A DNA stretch of 64,000 nt from JABDIP01 sp965250245 (GTDB lineage: Bacteria > Pseudomonadota > Alphaproteobacteria > DSM-16000 > Inquilinaceae), in contig OZ252296.1 of assembly GCA_965250245.1 (NCBI GenBank), positions 1,054,001-1,118,000 on the forward strand, read 5' to 3'. A program made the position numbers and the translations under genes. The notes beneath the pieces were generated by a model, which had not been told where the DNA came from, made no database searches, and was given only the letters and a program-made list of their open reading frames with translations. Positions 10,048 to 20,100 of this stretch are shown one piece after another (position 1 is the first letter of the stretch; every line of letters begins with the position of its first letter).

Positions 10048-10344
10048 TCAGATCCGCTCGACCTGGTCGAGGATCTCGTCGGCGATCGCCTGTTTGAGTT
10101 CCGGCGGCAGCATCACCGCGGGGACCCATTCACCGCCGGGCCTGCGGAACCGCGGCGCCTCGACGGCCAGCATGCCGGTCGGCTGGCGCATCACGCGCAC
10201 GCCCTGGATGGCCATTTCCACATCGTTGACGGTGACGACGACGGTCGCAAGCGCGAACAGCCGCCCGGACTCCACCCGCTCCACGCGGATGACCTCGAAC
10301 GAGACCTCTACGGAATCGGTTTCCAGGGTGTCCATGTCCGTCAT
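10048..10344 (-). CDS. SpoVG-like small protein
   Basis: This 98-residue protein begins MTDMDTLETD. Its core (EVIRVERVESGRLFALATVV, then a VNDVEMAIQGVRVMRQPTG stretch, AVEAPRFRRPGGEW and a PPELKQAIADEILDQ helix) follows the SpoVG pattern: an initial beta-strand, a hydrophobic strand, an IRVxxxxxGLFVxMP strand, xxPDGEF, and a C-terminal helix. SpoVG of Firmicutes is an RNA/DNA-binding regulator. Here the resemblance is by pattern only, and the role is unknown. The frame extends upstream to an ATG at 10488, but those 48 extra residues look like translated intergenic DNA, so 10344 is preferred. It converges on the SDR gene. Confidence 0.6.
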   Translation of the reverse strand: MTDMDTLETDSVEVSFEVIRVERVESGRLFALATVVVTVNDVEMAIQGVRVMRQPTGMLAVEAPRFRRPGGEWVPAVMLPPELKQAIADEILDQVERI

Positions 10345-10704
10345 CCGTCGCCGCTCCGCGGCCGTTTCAGCGTGCCTATCAATACCCGCCGATCCGGCGG
10401 TTGGCGACATCTTTCGCGCGCATCGACGCCGGTCGAGGCAAACCATAGCGTCACGCATGAGCGCCGCAGCCGGGCCGTCTGCCGACACATTACCGATATT
10501 TGAGAAAAAGGCATCTTAAATTGCCGTCGCTGCGACGTGGATCGCCATCGCGCCTCCCGCCGCGCAGCCGAAGCACGGCACGGGATTCCCGGTGTTGGGA
10601 CGCGCATTTGTGGCCATTCAATGGTTTCTTAATCGCGCCGGGCGATGATCCCCGCCAATCGAACCCAATCAGCGCTTGGCCGAAATTCGGCCGGAGGAGT
10701 TGGC
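10345..10704. other. Intergenic region, divergent promoters likely
   Basis: About 360 bases lie between the minus-strand SpoVG-like gene and the plus-strand lipoprotein gene. AT-rich patches at about 10495-10520 and 10615-10632 interrupt the GC-rich background and could hold promoters. No RNA gene or convincing ORF is seen. Confidence 0.4.
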
Positions 10705-10977
10705 GTGACTCGAAAAATGCCCGGACTTTCCGGTATCGCGGTTTTGGCCGCCGCCGGCCTGATGGCATCCGCCTGCGTCATGAAGGATCCGAAATTCGGC
10801 ACGGCCGCGATCCCCGATGCCGCCCAGGCTCAGGATGCGATGATCATGATCGGGGCGGATGGCGATACGACGGTGCTCAACGCACCGCCGAGCCTGTGCA
10901 GCGACCCGCGCTTCGGCCGGCCCGCCGGCCGCGCGGCGGCAGGCGCCGTCTCCATCCCCTGCTGGGACGGATCCTGA
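10705..10977 (+). CDS. Small putative lipoprotein
   Basis: A 90-residue protein with a basic start (MTRKMPG), a hydrophobic stretch GIAVLAAAGLM and a lipobox-like ASAC about 24 residues in. The -3 residue is Ala rather than Leu, so lipidation is likely but not certain. The rest is Ala/Asp-rich with no recognised domain, plus two more cysteines near the C-terminus (SLCSDPRF, SIPCWDGS). The GTG start at 10705 is chosen because a strong GGAGGAG at 10693-10699 precedes it by five bases; upstream in-frame ATG codons lack such a site. Function unknown. Confidence 0.6.
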   Translation: MTRKMPGLSGIAVLAAAGLMASACVMKDPKFGTAAIPDAAQAQDAMIMIGADGDTTVLNAPPSLCSDPRFGRPAGRAAAGAVSIPCWDGS

Positions 10978-10978
10978 T

Positions 10979-11227
10979 CTAGGCGACCGCCGCGGCGTCC
11001 GAATCGGGACGGTCGCGGGACGGGCCGGGCACCGGTGCCCGCCCTATCCGGTCGATGAGCGATTCCATTGCGGCCCGCATGTCCTCGATACGCAGGACGG
11101 CGGGCCGAATTTTTTCGCACCATGGGCATGCGGCCCCGATGCAGGGCGCAGGGCCGGCGGAATTCCGCGCTTTTTGTGCTGTCGGAAAAAATAAACCATA
11201 ATCTTCGCAATTGGTGATGAAGGTCAC
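10979..11227 (-). CDS. Hypothetical small CPWC protein
   Basis: An 82-codon frame that exactly fills the gap after the lipoprotein gene. Its stop lies one base beyond the lipoprotein stop, tail to tail. The central part reads CIGAACPWCEKIRP followed by an amphipathic helix (IEDMRAAMESLIDRIG), which looks more protein-like than random GC-rich translation. A CPWC pair could bind metal or act as a redox motif. The start (GTG at 11227) is weak and lies in AT-rich DNA, so the true start may be internal. No family recognised; it may be spurious. Confidence 0.35.
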   Translation of the reverse strand: MTFITNCEDYGLFFPTAQKARNSAGPAPCIGAACPWCEKIRPAVLRIEDMRAAMESLIDRIGRAPVPGPSRDRPDSDAAAVA

Positions 11228-11331
11228 AGTCCCCCGGCGTCCTTGGGGATAGTTTCCTCTGGCGTCTGCGGGAGCGGCCGCGTAATTTAGAGCAAAATTT
11301 GAGCTAACTCCGAGATACGCAGGGGTTCGTC

Positions 11332-11895
11332 ATGAAAACGTCACTCATCCAGTCCGCCATCTGTGTTGGCGCCATCGCCGGGGCCATGGTGTTCGCGATG
11401 CCGGCATCGGCTCAGGACTCTGCGGTTCCTGACGCCGACCAGATCATCGAAAACCTCACGATGCCGGAGGCGCCGGCACCGGGCCTGCGCATGAAAGGCA
11501 CCGGACGCGGCATCTCGGTCCAGGCCGTCGAGCAGGTCGAGCCGCCGTCGATGAACTTCGCGGTGGAGTTCGAACTCGGCTCGGCGAACCTGACGCCGGA
11601 AGCGAGGACCGTTCTGGACCAGCTCGGTGTCGCGCTGACGTCGGACTCGCTGTCGCCCTTCGACTTCCGGATCTCCGGCCATACCGATGCAACCGGTCCG
11701 GAGACCTTCAATCTCCAGCTCTCCGAGCAGCGGGCACGGGCCGTCGAGGCCTACCTGTCGGCGAATTTCGGCATCGACCGCGGTCGGCTGAACACCGTCG
11801 GCATGGGTGAGAGCGCCTTGCTGGATGCCGGCAACCCGTTCAGCCCGCAGAATCGCCGGGTCGAGATCACCAATATCGGCGCATCGGGAAGCTGA
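11332..11895 (+). CDS. OmpA-family C-terminal domain outer-membrane/periplasmic protein
   Basis: A 187-residue protein with a signal peptide (about residues 1-28, ending ASAQ), a short proline-rich linker, and an OmpA-like peptidoglycan-binding domain (about 75-180). The domain shows the usual landmarks: FELGSANLTPEA, ISGHTDATGP, NLQLSEQRARAVEAYL and NPFSPQNRRVEI, with the NxxLSxxRA and (N)RRVEI motifs that contact peptidoglycan. It lacks an N-terminal beta-barrel, so it is a periplasmic or OM-anchored peptidoglycan-binding protein. It lies just upstream of the two-partner secretion locus on the same strand, separated by a hairpin and an AT-rich promoter-like region. GCAGGGG precedes the ATG by 7 bases. 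Confidence 0.88.
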   Translation: MKTSLIQSAICVGAIAGAMVFAMPASAQDSAVPDADQIIENLTMPEAPAPGLRMKGTGRGISVQAVEQVEPPSMNFAVEFELGSANLTPEARTVLDQLGVALTSDSLSPFDFRISGHTDATGPETFNLQLSEQRARAVEAYLSANFGIDRGRLNTVGMGESALLDAGNPFSPQNRRVEITNIGASGS

Positions 11896-11937
11896 CGCCC
11901 CAAGACGGGCGAAGACAAGCCGAATCGTTACCTGACG

Positions 11938-11967
11938 GGGCCGGCAGACCCAGCGGATTGCCGGCCC
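11938..11967 (+). terminator. Putative terminator hairpin after the OmpA-family gene
   Basis: A perfect 9-bp stem (GGGCCGGCA with TGCCGGCCC) encloses a 12-nt loop 43 bases after the stop codon. The tail TTGTGCTGTG is a poor U-tract, so termination may be inefficient. Confidence 0.45.
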
Positions 11968-12043
11968 TTGTGCTGTGTGAAATCGGCAAGGATTCCCCAC
12001 CGTTTGACAACGACAGGGGCAATTCTCGATGGGAGAGCCTTTG

Positions 12044-12058
12044 AATTTTCCGAAAATT
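12044..12058. promoter_or_regulatory. AT-rich palindrome, possible operator
   Basis: AATTTTC-C-GAAAATT is a perfect 7-1-7 inverted repeat in an AT-rich island about 60 bases before the first possible TpsB start and 200 before the preferred one. The regulator is unknown. Confidence 0.35.
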
Positions 12059-12257
12059 TTCTGTACACTCGAATAACACCTCAAGATTTGTTAAAAAATC
12101 GTTAAGGCGGGGGCGAATGTACGTCGAGAGTGATGGGGCCGGGCGGGGCAGCCGCGTCGCCCGCTTTGCATTTGGTTGTGCACGACTCGAGATGGCCCCG
12201 TCGGCGGATCGGCGGGCCGCGTTGCGTCGTGATGGCCCACCCCTCGCACGAACGATC

Positions 12258-13985
12258 ATGCCCCGATTCATTGCATTGCCCTTGCGGTTCCGCCCTGCGC
12301 TGGCGCTCTGCGCGCTGACCGCCGCGATTCTGGGCCTCGCCGGCACGGCCCAGGCTCAGCAGGTGCCGCCCCCGGCCGAGCTGCGCCCGGGTATCTCTCC
12401 GGACCGCGTGCCGCCCCTGCAGCCGCCGCCGGCCGACCCCGATCTGAGCGCCCCCAGCCAGATCGACCCCGAAATTCCGCCGGGTGCCGAGGCGGCCCGC
12501 TTCTTCCTGGCCGATATCGAGATCGAGGGCGCGACGGCCTATGGCGCGGGTGCGCTGCGGCCGCTGTTCGCGGAGTTCCTGCAGACCGAGATCAGCCTGG
12601 CGACGCTGTACGGCATCGCCTCGGCGATCGAGTCCCGCTATCGCGAGGACGGCTTCATCATCAGCCGGGCGATCGTGCCGGCCCAGTCGGTCAGCGACGG
12701 CGTCTATCGCATCCAGGTCATCGAGGGCTACGTCACCAACGTTGTCCTGGAGGGCGATATCGGCAACAGCCGAGGCCTGGTCGAGCGCTATCTGAACCGG
12801 ATCCTCGATTCCCGCCCGGTCAACATCGCCGACATCGAGCGCTACCTGCTCCTGATGAACGACCTTCCCGGCATCTCGGGGACCGGCGTGCTGCGGCCCT
12901 CGGGCGCGGATGTCGGGGCGGCGGAGTTGGTTGTCACCGCCCAGCGCAAGCGTGTCGACGGCTTTGCCCTGGTCGACAACCGCGGATCGGAATTCACCGG
13001 CGAGGAGGGCGCCGCCGTCGGCCTGTCGGCGAATTCCTTCACCCCGTTCGGCGAGCAGACCGAGCTCGTGCTGTTCTCCGCCCTGGAGGACCAGGAGCAG
13101 CGGGTCGGACAGATCACCTACGAACAGCAGATCGGCAGCGATGGCCTCACGGTGCGCGGGCTCGCCTCCTACGGCGTGTCCGAACCGGGCGGCACCCTGG
13201 AATCGCTGGACGTTGAGCAGGAGACCCTGCTGCTCACGCTGGAGGCGGAATACCCCTATGTGCGATCCCGCCGCTTCAACTTCAGCGTCTCGGCGGGCTT
13301 CGAATTCATCGAGCAGGACAGCGATATCCTCGATGGCGCGACGACGGTCGCCGACGACAGCCTGCGGGTCCTGCACGCCACGGCGACGATGGATTACCGG
13401 GACAGTTTCGGCGGCGCCAATTTCGCCGAGTTCGGCATCCGCCAGGGGCTGCCCATCCTCGATGCCAGCGAGGATGGCGACAACAACCTGTCGCGCGTCG
13501 AAGGCGACGGCACCTTCACGACATTGAATGCCGAGGTGGCGCGGCTGCAGCGCCTGACGTCCAATTTCAACCTGCTGGCGCAGGTCGGTGGCCAATTCGG
13601 ATTTGATCAGGAGCTGCTGTCGACCGAGGAATTCGAGATCGGCGGGCTGACGTTCGGCCGCGGCTACGATCCTTCGGAACTCACGGGCGACAGCGGATTG
13701 GGCGCGCTCCTTGAGCTGCAGTTCAACCAGGCGCCGGGCCTGTCGTTCCTGCAGAGCTACCAGGTCTACGCGTTCTACGATTTTGGCGTCGTCTTCAACT
13801 CGGATTCGAACACGCCCAGCGAGGAGTCGCTGGCATCGGCGGGTGTCGGCGTGAGGACGAACCTGACCGATTGGCTGTCCCTGGACCTGGAGGTCGCGAA
13901 GCCGCTGACCCGGGACCCGGCGAACCGGTCGGTCAGCGACCCGGATGCGGAACGGTATTTCTTCCGCGTGACGGGGCAGTTCTGA
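12258..13985 (+). CDS. TpsB-type outer-membrane transporter (ShlB/FhaC/HecB family)
   Basis: A 575-residue Omp85-superfamily transporter. From the ATG at 12258 there is a clear signal peptide (hydrophobic ALALCALTAAILGLAG, cleavage near TAQAQ), a Pro-rich linker (about 35-75), POTRA-type domains (about 80-240: FFLADIEIEGATAYG, SRYREDGFIISRAIVPAQ, YRIQVIEGYVTNVVLEG, INDIERYLLLMNDLPG-like) and a 16-strand barrel region ending with a C-terminal Phe (FRVTGQF), as usual for OM barrels. The conserved RGYDPSELTGDSG loop, equivalent to the (V/I)RG(Y/F) lid-lock motif, is present. An upstream in-frame ATG at 12117 would add 47 unusual residues. It exports the adjacent TpsA protein. Confidence 0.93.
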   Translation: MPRFIALPLRFRPALALCALTAAILGLAGTAQAQQVPPPAELRPGISPDRVPPLQPPPADPDLSAPSQIDPEIPPGAEAARFFLADIEIEGATAYGAGALRPLFAEFLQTEISLATLYGIASAIESRYREDGFIISRAIVPAQSVSDGVYRIQVIEGYVTNVVLEGDIGNSRGLVERYLNRILDSRPVNIADIERYLLLMNDLPGISGTGVLRPSGADVGAAELVVTAQRKRVDGFALVDNRGSEFTGEEGAAVGLSANSFTPFGEQTELVLFSALEDQEQRVGQITYEQQIGSDGLTVRGLASYGVSEPGGTLESLDVEQETLLLTLEAEYPYVRSRRFNFSVSAGFEFIEQDSDILDGATTVADDSLRVLHATATMDYRDSFGGANFAEFGIRQGLPILDASEDGDNNLSRVEGDGTFTTLNAEVARLQRLTSNFNLLAQVGGQFGFDQELLSTEEFEIGGLTFGRGYDPSELTGDSGLGALLELQFNQAPGLSFLQSYQVYAFYDFGVVFNSDSNTPSEESLASAGVGVRTNLTDWLSLDLEVAKPLTRDPANRSVSDPDAERYFFRVTGQF

Positions 13986-14107
13986 GGGGCGGTATGCGAT
14001 CGCCGCGGCGTGGTCGCGGGCGGTTGCGACATTGATGTGACAGGGCCGGAGATAAGTTCGGTCTACGAAGCTGCAGGCAGTGAGCTTCGGCGGAGGAGGG
14101 ACACAGG

Positions 14108-17100
14108 ATGGGCGATACCATGACGGGCGGACAACGCACCGCGACTTCGCGGCAGATCCCCGACGGCAGGACGCTGTCGCGATTGAACAGGCACTATCGC
14201 GGCAGCACCGCGCTGAGCAACCGGGCGCTCTTCTGGGGCGCGCCGCTGGTCGGTGCCGCGCTTCTGAGCGCGGTCCCGGCGGCAGGCAATCCGACGGGCG
14301 GATCGGTCGTCGGCGGCAGCGCCACGATCTCCGGCGAGGGCACCGGCAACGTCACGGTCAACCAGACGACCGATCGCGCGATCCTGCACTGGGACGACTT
14401 CTCCATCGGGGCTGGCGAGACGACCCAGTTCATCCAGCCCGGCTCCGGCTCCATCGCCGTCAACCGGGTGACCGGCACCGCCCAATCCCTGCTGCTCGGG
14501 ACCCTGACCGCCAACGGCAATGTCTGGATCATCAACCCGAACGGTCTGGTCGCCGGCGCCGGCGCCATCATCGACGTGAACGGGTTCCTGGCATCGACCG
14601 CGGATATCCTCGACAGCGACATCCTGGACGGCGACGACCGGTTCAGCTTCAACATCCCCTCGCTCAACCCCGATGCGTCCATCGTGAACCTGGGCGACAT
14701 CACGGTCGGAGAGCGCGGGCTTGCCGCCCTGGTGGCGCCGGGCGTGGAGAATGACGGCCTGATCGTCGGCCGCATGGCGCAGGTGGTGCTCGGCGGCGCG
14801 GAGACCTTCGCCCTCGACTTCGCTGGCGACGGTCTGCTCAGCTTCGAGGTGACCTCGGCGGTCGCCGCCGCCCCGGACGGCATGACCGACCTGGTCACCA
14901 ATTCCGGCCTGATCGACGCGCCCGGCGGCATGGTGCTGCTGACCGCGGAGAGCATGGACGGCGTGGTCGACAACGTCATCAACATGTCCGGCGTGATCCG
15001 CGCGCAGTCGTTGACGACAGCCAACGGCACGGTGGTTCTGTCCGGCGGCGACAGCGGGCTCGTGAGCCTGTCCGGCACCATCGATGCGTCCGGGACCGGC
15101 GCGGGTGAGACCGGCGGCACCGTCAAGCTGCTCGGCGAGACCGTCGCGCTGGAGCTGGATGCGCTGATTGATGTGTCCGGTGATGCCGGCGGTGGCACGG
15201 CGTTGATCGGCGGCGCGTTCCAGGGCAGCGGTCCGGAGCCGAATTCTGTCCTCAGCTTCGTCGGCACGGATGCTGCGATCTTCGCGGACGCGCTTACCGA
15301 CGGTGACGGTGGGACCGTGATCGTCTGGGCGGACGACACCACGCAGTTCTATGGAAACATTACGGCGCGCGGCGGTGCCGAGGGCGGCGACGGCGGGTTT
15401 GTCGAGGTCTCCGGCAAGGAGTATCTGGCGTTTGGCGGAGATGTGGATACGTCTGCGGCCGCAGGCAGCATGGGAATGCTGCTCCTCGACCCGACCGATA
15501 TCGTCATTCAGGACGGTATTGGCGACGGCGCGGCCGACGGCACGAACACCTTCGCAGGAAGCCCGAGTGGCGGGGCGGGCACGGTAACCGGCGGTGACAC
15601 GGGACCGACCGTGATCTTCGAGTCTGAGCTCGAGGGTTTGGGCGCGGCGACGAATATCAGCCTTGCCGCGACCAACAACATCACCGTCAACGATCTGACG
15701 GACAATGTCCTGAATCTTCAGACGACCGGCTCGGTCACGTTCATTGCCGATTCGGACAATGCTGGCGGCGGCGCATTCTCGATGGATGCCTCGGACTCGA
15801 TCGTCACGGCAGGCGCAAGCCTGAGCTTCAGCGGCGCAACATTGACTCTTGGTGACCTCAACGCCGGCGCGGGCGGTGTCACCTTGACCGCGGGCACAGG
15901 GGGCGCCTCGTTTGGCAGCTTGACGTCCGGCTCGCTGCTCGTGACGTCCGGTGGGGCGGTGAGCGGTTCCGGAGTCGCCACGGTGACCGGAAGCACGCAG
16001 GTGCTGGCTGCCGGCAACACGATCACCTTGGCCAACGCCGGCAACGATTTCGGCGGTACGGTCACCACTGATGGGTCCATCACCCAATTGGCCGACGTCA
16101 ATGCGATCGCGCTTGGCGACACCGACGCGACGACACTGACCGTCACGGCAGGCGGTGCAATCACCGATGCCGCCAATGCGAATATCGAGATCACCGGCCT
16201 CGCCAGTTTCGATGCGGGCGGCAACACGATTACGCTCGGCGACACCGCCAGTGCGACGTTCCCCGTGCGGTTCGGGTCTCTGCAATTGTCGGGCGGCGCG
16301 GTCAGTGTGACCGAGTCGGCCGGAGGCTCACAGGACGGAACGGAACTTGCCGGCGTAACGGCGACCAGCCTGACCCTGTCATCCGAAGGCACGATCACCG
16401 ACAGTGGCGTTCTTGCGGTGACGGGGACGTCGTCGTTCACGACGACCGCGAACAACGGTTCTGTGACGCTGGACAGCGCCAGCAGCTTCGGCGACGCGGT
16501 GACGGTGAACACCGACGGGACCGGTTCGGCGTCGCTGACGAACGTGGCGACGGCGCTGGACCTGGGCGCCTCGACGGTTGGCGGCGCACTGACGGCGTCG
16601 GCGGCGAACGCGATCACCGACAGCGGCATTCTGGCGGTGACGGGGACATCGACCTTCACGACGACGGCGAACAGCGCGGCGATCACCCTGGACAGCGCCA
16701 ACGTGTTCGGCGGCGCGGTTGGCCTGAACACCAATGGGACCGGTTCGGCCTCGGTGACGAATGTGGCGACGGTGGACCTGGGCGCGTCGACGGTTGGTGG
16801 CGCGCTGACGGTGTCGGCGGGCGGTGCGATCACCGACAGCGGTGTTCTGAACGTGACGGGGACGTCGGCGTTCACGACGACGGCGAACAACGGTTCTGTG
16901 ACGCTGGATAGTGCCAGCAGCTTCGGCAACACGGTGACGGTGAACACCGACGGGACCGGTTCGGCGTCGCTGACGAACGTGGCGACGACGCTGGACCTGG
17001 GCACCTCGACGGTTGGCGGCGCGCTGGTCGCGTCGGCGGCGAACGCGATCACCGACAGCGGCGTGCTGAACGTGACGGGGACGTCGACCTTCACGACGAC

Positions 17101-20100
17101 GGCGAACAACGCGGCGATCACCCTGGACAGCGCCAACGTGTTCGGCAACTCGGTTGGCCTGAACACCGACGGGACGGGCTCGGCCTCGGTGACCGGCATC
17201 TCCAGCGGCATCGACCTGGGGGCTTCGTCGGTCGGCGGCGGCCTGACGGTCGCGGCGGGCGGCTCGATCACGCAGTCCGGCACGGTGTCGGTGACGGGGA
17301 CGACCTCGCTGACGGCGGGCGCTGTCGGCAACTTCTTCGACATTGCGCTGACCGATACGGCGAACACGCTGACCGGCGCGGTGTCGGCGACCGGCGAGGA
17401 TGTGAGCCTGGCGGCGCAGTCGCTGACGCTGGGCACGGTGACGACCAATGGCGGCGACACCGCGGACACGACGATCGCTGGCAACGCCGGTGTTCTGACG
17501 GCGACGGCGGCGGGCAATATCATCGACAGCGGCGTGCTGACGGTGGCGGGTACCTCGTCGTTCACGACGACGGCGAACGACGGTTCTGTGACGCTGGACA
17601 GCGCCAACAGCTTCGGCGGCGCGGTCAGCTTCGCCACCAACGGCACCGGCTCGGCCTCGGTGACCGGCATCACCAGCGGGTTGGACCTGGGCGCCTCGAC
17701 GGTTGGCGGCGCGCTGGTGGCGTCGGCGGGCGGCGCGATCACCGACAGCGGCGTGCTGAACGTGACGGGGACGTCGACCTTCACGACGACGGCGAACAAC
17801 GCGGCGATCACCCTGGACAGTGCCAACGTGTTCGGCGGCGCGGTTGGCCTGAACACCGACGGGACGGGCTCGGCCTCGGTGACCGGCCTTGCGACGGGCA
17901 TCGACCTGGGCGCGTCGACGGTTGGCGGCACGCTGACCGTGTCGGCGGGGGATACGATCACCGACAGCGGTGTGCTGAACGTGACGGGGACGTCGGCGTT
18001 CACGACGACCGCGAACAACGGTTCGGTGACGCTGGACAGCGCCAATCAGTTCGGCAACACGGTGACGGTGAACACGAATGGGACGGGCTCGGCGTCGCTG
18101 ACGAACGTGGCGACGGCGCTGGACCTGGGCGCCTCGACGGTTGGCGGCGCACTGACGGCGTCGGCGGCGAACGCGATCACCGACAGCGGCATTCTGGCGG
18201 TGACGGGGACATCGACCTTCACGACGACGGCGAACAACGCGGCGATCACCCTGGACAGCGCCAACGTGTTCGGCGGCGCGGTTGGCCTGAACACCAATGG
18301 GACCGGTTCGGCCTCGGTGACGAATGTGGCGACGGTGGACCTGGGCGCGTCGACGGTTGGTGGCGCGCTGACGGTGTCGGCGGGCGGTGCGATCACCGAC
18401 AGCGGTGTTCTGAACGTGACGGGGACGTCGGCGTTCACGACGACGGCGAACAACGGTTCTGTGACGCTGGATAGTGCCAGCAGCTTCGGCAACACGGTGA
18501 CGGTGAACACCGACGGGACCGGTTCGGCGTCGCTGACGAACGTGGCGACGACGCTGGACCTGGGCACCTCGACGGTTGGCGGCGCGCTGGTCGCGTCGGC
18601 GGCGAACGCGATCACCGACAGCGGCGTGCTGAACGTGACGGGGACGTCGACCTTCACGACGACGGCGAACAACGCGGCGATCACCCTGGACAGCGCCAAC
18701 GTGTTCGGCAACTCGGTTGGCCTGAACACCGACGGGACGGGCTCGGCCTCGGTGACCGGCATCTCCAGCGGCATCGACCTGGGGGCTTCGTCGGTCGGCG
18801 GCGGCCTGACGGTCGCGGCGGGCGGCTCGATCACGCAGTCCGGCACGGTGTCGGTGACGGGGACGACCTCGCTGACGGCGGGCGCTGTCGGCAACTTCTT
18901 CGACATTGCGCTGACCGATACGGCGAACACGCTGACCGGCGCGGTGTCGGCGACCGGCGAGGATGTGAGCCTGGCGGCGCAGTCGCTGACGCTGGGCACG
19001 GTGACGACCAATGGCGGCGACACCGCGGACACGACGATCGCTGGCAACGCCGGTGTTCTGACGGCGACGGCGGCGGGCAATATCATCGACAGCGGCGTGC
19101 TGACGGTGGCGGGTACCTCGTCGTTCACGACGACGGCGAACGACGGTTCTGTGACGCTGGACAGCGCCAACAGCTTCGGCGGCGCGGTCAGCTTCGCCAC
19201 CAACGGCACCGGCTCGGCCTCGGTGACCGGCATCACCAGCGGGTTGGACCTGGGCGCCTCGACGGTTGGCGGCGCGCTGGTGGCGTCGGCGGGCGGCGCG
19301 ATCACCGACAGCGGCGTGCTGAACGTGACGGGGACGTCGACCTTCACGACGACGGCGAACAACAGCGCGATCACCCTGGACAGCGCCAACGTGTTCGGCG
19401 GCGCGGTTGGCCTGAACACCGACGGGACGGGCTCGGCCTCGGTGACCGGCCTTGCGACGGGCATCGACCTGGGCGCGTCGACGGTTGGCGGCACGCTGAC
19501 GGTGTCGGCGGGGGATACGATCACCGACAGCGGTGTGCTGAACGTGACGGGGACGTCGGCGTTCACGACGACCGCGAACAACGGTTCGGTGACGCTGGAC
19601 AGCGCCAATCAGTTCGGCAACACGGTGACGGTGAACACGAATGGGACGGGCTCGGCGTCGCTGACGAACGTGGCGACGGCGCTGGATCTGGGCGCCTCGA
19701 CGGTTGGCGGCGCGCTGACGGCGTCGGCGGCGAACACGATCACCGACAGCGGCGTGCTGAACGTGACGGGGACGTCGACCTTCACGACGACGGCGAACAA
19801 CAGCGCGATCACCCTGGACAGCGCCAACGTGTTCGGCGGTGCGGTTGGCCTGAATACCGACGGGACGGGCTCGGCCTCGGTGACCGGCCTCACCACGGGC
19901 ATCGACCTGGGGGCCTCGACGGTTGGCGGCGCGCTGACCGTGTCGGCGGGGGATACGATCACCGACAGCGGTGTTCTGAACGTCACGGGGACGTCGGCGT
20001 TCACGACGACGGCGAACAACGGTTCGGTGACGCTGGACAGCGCCAGCAGCTTTGGCGACACGGTGACGGTGAACACCGACGGGACCGGTTCGGCGTCGCT

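Larger units (their letters stand above)
11896..12257 (+). promoter_or_regulatory. Intergenic region upstream of the TPS locus
   Basis: This 362-base stretch holds a possible terminator (11938-11967), then a markedly AT-rich segment (about 12040-12105) with a 15-base palindrome at 12044-12058 (AATTTTC, one base, GAAAATT). That is the natural place for the promoter and operator of tpsB. An in-frame ATG at 12117 with GGCGGGGG just before it could extend TpsB. Confidence 0.45.

Noticed and set aside
10048..10488. 146-residue version of the SpoVG-like protein
   Set aside because: The first 48 residues are Arg/Ala-rich without structure, and the MTDMDTL start has an upstream GGAG.
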